Shown here one piece after another: positions 1 through 5,006 of a stretch of DNA of 5,006 nucleotides. The notes below the pieces were generated by a model. The model saw only the letters and a program-made list of their open reading frames with translations. It made no database searches and was not told the origin of the DNA. A program made the position numbers and the translations under genes. The stretch covers positions 1-5,006 of the forward strand of contig SXJQ01000219.1 in NCBI GenBank assembly GCA_005779345.1. The letters are read 5' to 3'. The stretch's first letter is position 1; the number at the start of each line of letters is the position of its first letter. Source of the DNA: Actinomycetota bacterium (GTDB lineage: Bacteria; Actinomycetota; Acidimicrobiia; IMCC26256; PALSA-610).

Positions 1-1466
1 ACGTCGCGGGGCTGCCGACGACGGCGGGCTGTCCGGCGTTCGCGCGGCCTGCCGAGCGCGACGCCGACGCGGTCGCCCGCTTGCGCGCCGCGGGGGCGTT
101 GATCGTTGCCAAGACGAACCTCGACCAGTTCGCGACCGGACTCACCGGCACGAGGACATCGGCGGGCATCCCGCCCAACGTGTTCGACCCCCGGCTCGTC
201 CCCGGCGGGTCGAGCTCCGGTTCGGCCGTAGCCGTCGCGTCGGGGCTCGTCACCGCGGCGCTCGGCACCGACACCGCAGGTTCGGGGCGCGTCCCCGCGG
301 CCTGCAATGGCATCGTCGGCTGGAAGCCGGCCCCGGGACAGTGGTCCGGCGTCGGAGTGATCCCCGCGTGCCGTTCGCTCGACTGTGTCTCGGTGTTCAC
401 GCGGACCGTTCCCGAGGCCGCAGCCGTCGCGGGCGTGATCAATGGCGCTGCCGTCGTCGCCCACCGAGGGCCCTACCGCATCGCGGTTCCCGACGCCCGC
501 AGCCGGGCGCTGTTCGCTCCCGAGACCGACGCGGCATTCGCTGCGGCAATCGACCGACTTGCGGCCGCTGGCCACGCGATCGTCGTGATCGATGTCGACG
601 CGTGGTTCGAGACGGGCGTGTTGCTCTACGAGGGTCCGTGGGTGGCCGAACGTACGGCGGCGGTCGGTGAGTTCATCGCCGCACATCCCGAAGCCGTCGA
701 GGCAGTCGTGCGTGCGATCATCCTCGGCGGCGCAACCATCTCGGCAGTCGAGACCTTTCGTGCCTTCGACCGCCTGGACGCGTTGCGCGTGACCGTCGCG
801 CGCTGGTGGGAAGTCGGCGACGTGTTGCTCCTGCCGACGGTCGACGACATCCCCACCGTCGCCGCCGCGGTCGCCGATCCCTCCGGATCGAGTCGCACGC
901 TCGGGCGGCTCACCAACGCCGCGAATCTGCTCGGTCTCGCGGCGGTCTCCTACCCGTCGGGCCGTCGGTCCGACGGCCGGCCGTTCGGTCTCACCGCGTT
1001 CGCGCCGCCGGAGCATGCCGCGCTGCTCGCAGGGTTCGTCGGCGTCGCGCCGGCGCCCGACCCGAGTCCGGCGCCGCCGTATGACGTCGCGGTGGTGGGG
1101 GCGCACCTCTCGGGTCTCCCCCTGAACGACCGCCTGACATCGCGCGGCGCGCGGCTGCTCCGTTCGACGACGACGAGCGAGCGGTATCGCCTGCACCGGC
1201 TCGCGGGCGACGGTGTGCCGCGGCCCGCTCTCGAACGGGTGGTCGAGTCCGGTCGCTCCATCGAGCTCGAGGTGTGGCGCCTCGACACGGCCGGATTCGC
1301 GGCGCTCGTCGCGGAGATCCCGCCGCCGCTCGGCATCGGTGCGGTCGAGTTGGCCGACGGGAGCTGGGTCCGCGGGTTCGTGTGCGAACCGATCGGCCTC
1401 GCCGATGCTGTCGACATCACGGAGTCGGGCGGCTGGCGCAACCACCTCGCCCAGGTGCGTCGATAG
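1..1466 (+). CDS. atzF: Allophanate hydrolase, 5'-truncated by window edge
   Basis: The enzyme hydrolyses allophanate (urea-1-carboxylate) to ammonia and CO2, the second step of the urea carboxylase/allophanate hydrolase route, in the cytoplasm. The reading frame is open from base 3 (VAGLPTTAGCPAF…), so the TTG at 81 is an internal Leu and not the start. About 487 codons are present, against roughly 600 in the family. The amidase-signature core shows GGSSSGS (bases 204-224), which carries the cis-Ser. GTDTAGSGR follows, with the nucleophile Ser codon at 282-284. The catalytic Lys should lie about five codons before the window. PACRSLDCVSVF and YEGPWVAER are typical of the allophanate hydrolase branch of amidases. 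From about 1074 a short linker leads to the small C-terminal domain (VVGAHLSGLPLN…), which is known in this family and implicated in decarboxylating the product. The stop is TAG at 1464-1466. The gene converges on the minus-strand operon and is probably unrelated to it. Confidence 0.93.
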   Translation, partial: VAGLPTTAGCPAFARPAERDADAVARLRAAGALIVAKTNLDQFATGLTGTRTSAGIPPNVFDPRLVPGGSSSGSAVAVASGLVTAALGTDTAGSGRVPAACNGIVGWKPAPGQWSGVGVIPACRSLDCVSVFTRTVPEAAAVAGVINGAAVVAHRGPYRIAVPDARSRALFAPETDAAFAAAIDRLAAAGHAIVVIDVDAWFETGVLLYEGPWVAERTAAVGEFIAAHPEAVEAVVRAIILGGATISAVETFRAFDRLDALRVTVARWWEVGDVLLLPTVDDIPTVAAAVADPSGSSRTLGRLTNAANLLGLAAVSYPSGRRSDGRPFGLTAFAPPEHAALLAGFVGVAPAPDPSPAPPYDVAVVGAHLSGLPLNDRLTSRGARLLRSTTTSERYRLHRLAGDGVPRPALERVVESGRSIELEVWRLDTAGFAALVAEIPPPLGIGAVELADGSWVRGFVCEPIGLADAVDITESGGWRNHLAQVRR

Positions 1467-1477
1467 CTACGCGCCAC

Positions 1478-1493
1478 GCGTCGCTCGCGACGC
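1478..1493. terminator. Possible GC hairpin in convergent gap
   Basis: A perfect 6-bp stem (GCGTCG/CGACGC) with a CTCG loop begins 12 bases after the allophanate hydrolase stop. No T-tract follows, so it could at best be the short, U-poor kind of terminator proposed for actinobacteria. In such GC-rich DNA a stem this short can arise by chance. The rest of the gap between the two convergent genes (1467-1620) shows no gene, RNA or clear promoter. Confidence 0.25.
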
Positions 1494-1620
1494 ACCTTCG
1501 GGCGACGGGCAGCACCGGCGTCGCGAGACCGGGACCTGAGATCCGCGGCGCTGCGCTTCGGCCCCCACCCGGCCGGTGCCACCCGTCGACGACAGCTTGG
1601 ATCGAGGGTGGGACACGGGA

Positions 1621-3102
1621 TCAGGAACGGTCGGTCGCGATCCAGTAGCCGGTGCCGTCGGTGTTGGGGTGGATCCCGATCGCCGCCCCGTACTGCGAAT
1701 CGAGATCGGTGAGACCGCCGTGATGGTCGGCGTCGCCGAAGCTGAAGACGCCACCATCGGCCGCGACCAGCCAATACCCGTGGCCGGTCGGCGTCGGAGC
1801 GATCGCCACGACGGGCAGGTTCAAGCGGATACGCCCCGTCGAGCCGTAGAACCGCGCGTCGCCGAAGCAGAAGACGCCACCGTCGGCGGCGACGAGCCAA
1901 TAGCCCAGACCCGTCGGAGTCGGAGCCATGCCGACGATCGGTTGGTTGAGCCGGATCGCGCCGGTCGACCCGAAGAACGCGGCCCGGCCGAAGCAGAAGA
2001 CGCCACCGTCGCGCGACACCAACCAGTAGCCCCGACCGCCGGGCCGCGCTGCCATGCCGACGATCGGCTGGTTGAGGTGCAGCTTCGCGGCCGAACCGTA
2101 GAACGGTGCGTCGCCGAAGCAGAACACACCGCCGCTCGCCGATGCGAGCCAGTAGCCGTGCCCCGTGCGCGTCGCGGCGAGCGCGACGATCGGTCGGCTG
2201 ATCGGCGAACCTCCCGCCGCTCGGTACCGGGTCGCGTCGCCGAACGTGATGACGTCGCCGTTGGCGGCGGCGACCCAGTACCCGCGACCACTCGGCGTCA
2301 TGTCGAACCCGGCGGCGGGCGCGCGCAGGGAGCCGGCGTCGGCCTTGGCACCTCGGGCCGCGCCGAAGGGATAGACGTCGCGCATCTTGTCGGTGAGACA
2401 CGGCGCGGTGTGCAACCCGGTCTGATTCGCGGTCGCGCTCACCGTCGTGCAGCCGGGCTCCCACTTCCACGGTGGAACACAGCTCACCACGCGGCAGACG
2501 ACCGGTCCGACGCAGGCGATGTCCTGGTTGCAGTTGCCGTAACGGAACTCGTTGCAGCAGACGCGCCGATGATCGCAGGTCGCGGGGTCGTCGTTGCACC
2601 GGCACTGGCAGTTCCAGCATCCGGAACCGCAGATGCCACTCGGCCCGCACCCACATGAACCGCACTCCGCATTGCAGTCGACGTAGTAGCGCGCGCCCCC
2701 GCCGCAGAAGTTGTTCTGGTCGGCCTTCCACCAACCGGCAGCCACCGTTCCGGGCGGGCACGCGTTGGTGCCGTTGTTGATCGTGCAACAGAACACGGTC
2801 CATCCCGAGCTGCAGTCGCTCGCCGGACCGCACACCGCCGCATACGCGGACACCGGCTGGAGCAAGAAGCGCCAGGGTGCGATCGCGACGGCCGAACCTG
2901 CGACCGCCGTCGTCGTGAGGAAACTCCGCCGGTTCGGTCGAACGCCGGCAAGACGGCTCGCGACGGCATCCGCGACGCGCATCGCGAACGGCGCGCGCCG
3001 TTTGGTGCGTCGACCGACGATCTCGTCGAGGTCGCGGGTGCGCTCGGGCGTGCCGGCTTCCCCGGGATCGCCGGTCGCGGTCAGCTCGCGCGTCGGGGTC
3101 AT
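1621..3102 (-). CDS. Tat-exported MADH light-chain-like protein fused to a propeller-like repeat domain
   Basis: This is a 493-residue exported protein of unknown activity. Residues 1-56 form a long charged leader. A twin-arginine signal follows (NRRSFL at 57-62, hydrophobic stretch to about 81, AYA at 86-88). Residues 91-235 hold 24 Cys and resemble the methylamine dehydrogenase light chain: C-x5-C at 91/97, CPPGT at 115-119, WW at 124-125, and VDC at 141-143 matching the family's RDC. By hand alignment Trp124 or Trp125 matches the first TTQ tryptophan (Trp57 of Paracoccus), but Ala196 sits where the second (Trp108) is expected. Family Asp32 matches Gly100, while Asp76 matches Asp142. Residues 243-493 are 42-residue GYW repeats, likely a beta-propeller. 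The ATG at 3102 overlaps the upstream stop as ATGA, behind a weak GTGGG-like site. In-frame Met41 (2982) is an alternative start that would still leave the whole Tat signal. The gene is last in the operon. The family resemblance is moderately sure and amine dehydrogenase activity is doubtful. Confidence 0.85.
   Translation of the reverse strand: MTPTRELTATGDPGEAGTPERTRDLDEIVGRRTKRRAPFAMRVADAVASRLAGVRPNRRSFLTTTAVAGSAVAIAPWRFLLQPVSAYAAVCGPASDCSSGWTVFCCTINNGTNACPPGTVAAGWWKADQNNFCGGGARYYVDCNAECGSCGCGPSGICGSGCWNCQCRCNDDPATCDHRRVCCNEFRYGNCNQDIACVGPVVCRVVSCVPPWKWEPGCTTVSATANQTGLHTAPCLTDKMRDVYPFGAARGAKADAGSLRAPAAGFDMTPSGRGYWVAAANGDVITFGDATRYRAAGGSPISRPIVALAATRTGHGYWLASASGGVFCFGDAPFYGSAAKLHLNQPIVGMAARPGGRGYWLVSRDGGVFCFGRAAFFGSTGAIRLNQPIVGMAPTPTGLGYWLVAADGGVFCFGDARFYGSTGRIRLNLPVVAIAPTPTGHGYWLVAADGGVFSFGDADHHGGLTDLDSQYGAAIGIHPNTDGTGYWIATDRS
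1624..2376 (-). repeat. In-frame 126-bp (42-residue) tandem repeats, 5 full units plus two half units
   Basis: Five full units begin at residues 262, 304, 346, 388 and 430, running from bases 2319, 2193, 2067, 1941 and 1815 downwards. The pattern is roughly PIVGMAPTPTGxGYW, then LVAADGGVFCFGDAxFYGS and a basic/polar run ending in LNQ. GYW recurs at residues 274, 316, 358, 400, 442 and 485. A half unit at 243-261 (VYPFGAARGA…) matches the second half of the pattern, and residues 472-493 (…GTGYWIATDRS) match the first half, so the halves sum to a sixth unit. The DNA is also similar between copies: near-identical stretches of gccgaagcagaagacgcc lie around 1861, 1987 and 2113, spaced 126 bases apart. 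This layout fits a six-bladed beta-propeller closed by joining its ends. The fold is an inference. Confidence 0.88.
2839..2934 (-). other. Twin-arginine (Tat) signal segment of the 493-residue protein
   Basis: Residues 57-88 read NRRSFL, then a weakly hydrophobic Ala/Val/Thr-rich core and a predicted AYA cleavage site just before the first Cys (91). The arginine pair and following S-F-L fit the Tat consensus. The light chain of MADH is also preceded by a long leader with an arginine pair, so export to the cell exterior fits the family resemblance. The exact cleavage point is inferred. Confidence 0.8.
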
Positions 3103-3551
3103 CGGCCACCCACGTCGATCAGCGCGATGACGGCGTTGATCTCGGGCAACATCGCTCCGAGCGTCGATCCGCCCCCGACCACGACGTAGAGGCAGAGGCC
3201 CCGACCATCGGCGCGGAAGAACCGCTGGCAGCCGACCTGACCGGCGATCGTTCGTTGCAGCTTGCGGCCGCCGAAGTCGGCGGCCGTCAGTCGCGGCATG
3301 CCGTCGTGGGCGAACATCGTCTGGTCCGCGGCCGCTCGGCCGTGATCGAACACGACGACGAACACGTCGCCCGAGCGCATGTGCTCGACGACGCCGGCAC
3401 CGAAGTCGCCCCGCACCTCGGTGAGGGGAAAGTTCGCGAGGTGCAAGACGGGCTCGGTCGTCTCGTGTTCGGCGTACGGTGCGCGGCGGAACAGACGGGC
3501 CTCCCAGCCGTCGAGCAACTCGATGCCGAATCCGTGGCCGGCGAGCCTCAT
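3099..3551 (-). CDS. Conserved-looking 150-residue protein of unknown function in the MADH-like operon
   Basis: I do not recognise a named family. The 150-residue product has no signal peptide and no obvious membrane segment. It opens with RLAGHGFGIELLDGWEARLF, a pattern of a beta strand and a DGWE turn that recalls small PsbP/DUF1795-like folds. It then has a central HLANFPL stretch, GDVFVVVFDHG (61-71), and GCQRFFRADGRGLCLYVVVG (107-126) with its only two Cys at 108 and 120. The alternating hydrophobic strands suggest a mostly beta, compact, probably cytoplasmic or membrane-associated protein. The ATG at 3549-3551 overlaps the stop of the membrane-protein gene (ATGA), and its own stop overlaps the start of the MADH-light-chain-like gene (ATGA). 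It is therefore very likely translated together with both and may assist maturation or export of the Cys-rich protein. An open frame continues upstream to about 4109, but that part is Arg/Pro-rich shadow sequence, so the Met at 3551 is preferred. Confidence 0.85.
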   Translation of the reverse strand: MRLAGHGFGIELLDGWEARLFRRAPYAEHETTEPVLHLANFPLTEVRGDFGAGVVEHMRSGDVFVVVFDHGRAAADQTMFAHDGMPRLTAADFGGRKLQRTIAGQVGCQRFFRADGRGLCLYVVVGGGSTLGAMLPEINAVIALIDVGGR

Positions 3552-4159
3552 CGCGCGACCCCGAGACCGTCCGTCGCGAGGATCGAGATCGCCGCGACGA
3601 TCGCCCCGACGTGCGCGACGGTCGTGATCCGCTGGATCGTCGCGAGCGAACCGGTGATACGTGCGAGCACCACTCGCAGTTCGGCCCACGTCCGGACCCG
3701 AGCGGTCACGAGGATCGGAAGCGAGCGCGTGAGGCCGAAGGCACCGCCGACGAGCGCACCCGTCGCGCCCGAACCGGAGAGCGCGGCGCAGGTGAACGCG
3801 ACCCAGGTGAGCGACGTGCTGACGATCGTCGCGAAGCCGACGCCGAGTTGGATCCCGAAGCCGCCGCCGTAGACCCAACCCCGATACCGCGCGAGCCAGT
3901 CCTCGTCGACCTGGCGGCGTGGGCCGGGAACGCGGAGACCGAAGGCGCCGCGATCGGCGAGGACGCCGACGATCGCAACCGCGGCGACCACGAGGAGCGC
4001 CGCGCGGTCGAGCCGGGTCGCGAGCGGGCGGCCGACGACGCCGAGCGCGGTGCCGAGCCCGACGCCGCCGAGGGTCGAACCCGTCGCGTACGCGGCGACG
4101 GTGATCCACCAGCGCTGGTTGCGTGCCCGCTCACCGAGCGGGCTGATGCTCGAGAGCAT
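3548..4159 (-). CDS. Multi-pass membrane protein, possible MauE/CcdA-type counterpart
   Basis: This 203-residue integral membrane protein has about five hydrophobic segments, near residues 18-42, 52-68, 97-124, 128-150 and 178-197. Basic loops (RPLATRLDR, RRQVDEDWLARYRGW, TARVRTWAELR) lie between them. The helices are rich in Gly and small residues (GGVGLGTALG, YGGGFGIQLGVGF), as in the compact membrane domains of DsbD/CcdA-like electron carriers. It has a single Cys (124), however, so it cannot by itself run a two-Cys relay. By position, next to a MauD-like thioredoxin and ahead of a MADH-light-chain-like gene, it could play the role of MauE, which in methylotrophs is a membrane protein of similar size needed for MADH maturation. 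This is inferred from context, since I see no diagnostic MauE motif. The start ATG (4159) is preceded at good distance by GAGGAG, the strongest ribosome site in the operon. Confidence 0.85.
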   Translation of the reverse strand: MLSSISPLGERARNQRWWITVAAYATGSTLGGVGLGTALGVVGRPLATRLDRAALLVVAAVAIVGVLADRGAFGLRVPGPRRQVDEDWLARYRGWVYGGGFGIQLGVGFATIVSTSLTWVAFTCAALSGSGATGALVGGAFGLTRSLPILVTARVRTWAELRVVLARITGSLATIQRITTVAHVGAIVAAISILATDGLGVAR

Positions 4160-4164
4160 CGACT

Positions 4165-4170
4165 CTCCTC
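4165..4170 (-). promoter_or_regulatory. Shine-Dalgarno GAGGAG for the membrane-protein gene
   Basis: On the minus strand TGAGGAGAGTCGATG combines the stop of the mini-gene, a strong GAGGAG and, five bases later, the ATG of the membrane-protein gene. Because the site overlaps the stop codon, a ribosome ending the mini-gene sits on it, which favours coupled re-initiation. It also fixes the choice of the 4159 start. Confidence 0.75.
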
Positions 4171-4240
4171 AGGGCGACCAGGTGCCGCGCAGTGCGGCGA
4201 CGACAGCGAGCGGAATGCCGAGCAACGCGACGGGTGTCAT
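4169..4240 (-). CDS. 23-residue hydrophobic mini-gene between the thioredoxin-like and membrane-protein genes
   Basis: The peptide is MTPVALLGIPLAVV followed by AALRGTWSP: one short hydrophobic stretch (about residues 3-17) and then an Arg/Trp-containing tail, so probably a single-pass membrane peptide with the positive tail in the cytoplasm. Three features support a real gene. Its ATG overlaps the stop of the preceding gene (ATGA at 4240-4237). A GAGGG ribosome site lies six bases upstream of the ATG. Its stop codon is merged with the ribosome site of the next gene. The space between the two larger genes would otherwise be an unusual 77-base gap in an operon whose other junctions overlap. 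The function is unknown. It may be a small partner of the adjacent membrane protein, or a leader peptide used only to carry ribosomes through. Confidence 0.6.
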   Translation of the reverse strand: MTPVALLGIPLAVVAALRGTWSP

Positions 4241-5006
4241 ACCGGGCCCTCGTCCGACCGCGGGGAGCCCAGGTCGTCGGCAGCGCCGGTCTCGCCGCGG
4301 GGCGGAGCAGTTTGGTAGAGGCTCGGGTCGCCCGGTGTGATGCCGGCGGCGGTGAGTGCGCGGTCGATCCGCGCCTCGTTCGTGCGCTCGCCGTTCGCGG
4401 CACCCCGGCGTGCGGACGCTTCGTCGAGCTGTTGATCGGCGGCCGCTTCGGTGAGCAGGTCGCGGACCTGGTCCCAACGCAGGCCGGTACCCTCGCCGCG
4501 GACGCGACGGCTCGCGCCGTCGACGAGCACGAAGTACGGCGATCCCGGCACCGAGTACTCGGCCCACGCGACGCTCGACATCAGGAGCGGAACGCCCGCC
4601 GGGGCGAGGCGGACGAGTGCGCTGCGGCTCTCCTCCGCGGCGTCCTTGGTCACGATGACGACGCGGACGTCGTCGGGGAGTCCGAGTTCTGTCCGCGACG
4701 CGAAGGCCTCCCAGAACGCCTGGCAGGTGAGGCAGTTGCTCGACAGGAACGCGAGGAGGGTCCGGTGGCCGACGCCACCGACGCTGATCGTGACGACATC
4801 GTCGGTGAGTCCGACGCCACCGAGATCCGGGGCGCGGGCGACGTCGCCACCACCCGGCTGCGGGAGGTCGGGTCGGACGCGGAAGTCGACGGGCACGCCG
4901 GCCGTGCCGGCCCCACCGCTCGCCCCGCTGAACGGCTCCGCATCGCGTCCGCCGTCGAGCGCGTGGAGACGCCGCAAGATCTCGCCGTGGGATCGCAACA
5001 GGCCGA
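4237..5006 (-). CDS. TlpA/MauD-like thioredoxin-fold protein, N-terminus outside window
   Basis: This is a predicted thiol-disulfide oxidoreductase facing the outside of the cell. Numbering from the in-frame TTG at 4998, the thioredoxin domain covers about residues 52-185. A strand (HRTLLAFLSSN) leads to the redox motif CLTC at 89-92 (codons 4734-4732 and 4725-4723). The VRVVIVTKD strand follows, then the cis-proline segment VPGSPYFVLVDG with Pro154. The frame stays open upstream of 4998 to the window edge (…GLLRSHGEILRRLHALDGG), so that TTG is probably internal. MauD/TlpA relatives usually have an N-terminal membrane anchor, which would be in the missing part. The C-terminal tail after about 190 is acidic and Pro/Gly-rich (…GDPSLYQTAPP…) and probably disordered. 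MauD of methylotrophs is needed to form the light-chain disulfides of MADH, and the Cys-rich protein encoded last in this operon is the likely client. The stop overlaps the mini-gene start (ATGA). Confidence 0.88.
   Translation of the reverse strand, partial: GLLRSHGEILRRLHALDGGRDAEPFSGASGGAGTAGVPVDFRVRPDLPQPGGGDVARAPDLGGVGLTDDVVTISVGGVGHRTLLAFLSSNCLTCQAFWEAFASRTELGLPDDVRVVIVTKDAAEESRSALVRLAPAGVPLLMSSVAWAEYSVPGSPYFVLVDGASRRVRGEGTGLRWDQVRDLLTEAAADQQLDEASARRGAANGERTNEARIDRALTAAGITPGDPSLYQTAPPRGETGAADDLGSPRSDEGPV
4247..4251 (-). promoter_or_regulatory. Shine-Dalgarno GAGGG for the mini-gene
   Basis: GAGGG stands six bases before the mini-gene ATG, within the last codons of the thioredoxin-like gene (GAGGGCCCGGTATGA on the minus strand). 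Spacing and sequence are suitable. It also overlaps a GGGCCC palindrome, so chance occurrence is possible in GC-rich coding DNA. Confidence 0.5.

Noticed and set aside
81..83. TTG as start of the allophanate hydrolase
   Set aside because: The frame is open to the window edge and the upstream residues (VAGLPTTAGCPAF) are conserved amidase sequence, so the gene starts outside the window.
1576..2658. 360-codon open frame on the plus strand with apparent repeats (AEAEDATVGGDEP…)
   Set aside because: The repeats simply mirror the 126-base repeats of the real minus-strand gene. There is no recognisable motif and no good ribosome site.
950..3109. 719-codon open frame on the minus strand
   Set aside because: It is out of frame with the 493-residue protein and antisense to the allophanate hydrolase. 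Its product is Arg-rich and low-complexity, typical of a shadow frame in GC-rich DNA, whereas the alternative frames show clear motifs, a Tat signal and repeats.
3552..4109. N-terminal extension of the 150-residue protein
   Set aside because: The added part is an Arg/Pro-rich shadow of the membrane-protein gene. The ATGA overlap at 3548-3551 gives a much better start.
3479..4318. 279-codon plus-strand open frame rich in Arg, Asp and Glu
   Set aside because: It is antisense to three well-supported, translationally coupled minus-strand genes, and its composition is typical of a shadow frame.
4241..4567. N-terminal extension of the 23-residue mini-gene to 132 codons
   Set aside because: The extension is an Arg-rich shadow of the thioredoxin-like gene. 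Only the last 23 codons have a ribosome site and hydrophobic character.
1..5006. Functional link between allophanate hydrolase and the MADH-like operon through nitrogen supply
   Set aside because: Both could release ammonia if the MADH-like protein were active. However, the genes are convergent, no shared regulatory site is visible, and the amine dehydrogenase activity itself is doubtful.

Overview
The window is high-GC DNA, dense with genes and with strong G/C preference at third codon positions. It looks like an actinobacterial chromosome. The GYW(L)…GGVF.FGDA repeats in one protein are a type I associate with secreted proteins of Acidimicrobiia (Ilumatobacter-like) and relatives. That placement is inferred from general knowledge and was not searched.

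Left part (1-1466, + strand): the 3' four fifths of an allophanate hydrolase gene (atzF type), with the amidase-signature domain followed by the small C-terminal domain. It enters the window already open. It should act in the cytoplasm in ATP-dependent urea breakdown, and a urea carboxylase gene may lie upstream, outside the window.

Middle (1467-1620): a 154-bp convergent gap with a small GC hairpin and no gene.

Right part (1621-5006, - strand): a tightly packed operon read from right to left. In order it holds (a) a membrane-anchored TlpA/MauD-like thioredoxin-fold protein with a CLTC motif, cut by the window edge; (b) a 23-codon hydrophobic mini-gene; (c) a 203-residue multi-pass membrane protein; (d) a 150-residue protein of unknown function; and (e) a 493-residue Tat-exported protein. 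The last has a very Cys-rich domain resembling the methylamine dehydrogenase (MADH) light chain, fused to a 42-residue repeat domain that looks like a six-bladed beta-propeller. Three of the four junctions are 4-base ATGA stop/start overlaps. The fourth has a strong Shine-Dalgarno overlapping the upstream stop codon.

Working model (inference): proteins a-c handle disulfide chemistry or membrane steps, as MauD and MauE do for MADH, so that the 24-Cys exported protein e can fold outside the cell. Protein e keeps much of the MADH light-chain Cys and Trp pattern, but by hand alignment it lacks the second tryptophan needed for the tryptophan tryptophylquinone (TTQ) cofactor. It also carries its own propeller, whereas in classical MADH a separate heavy chain supplies the propeller. 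This makes the operon the part of the window most likely to encode an undescribed system.
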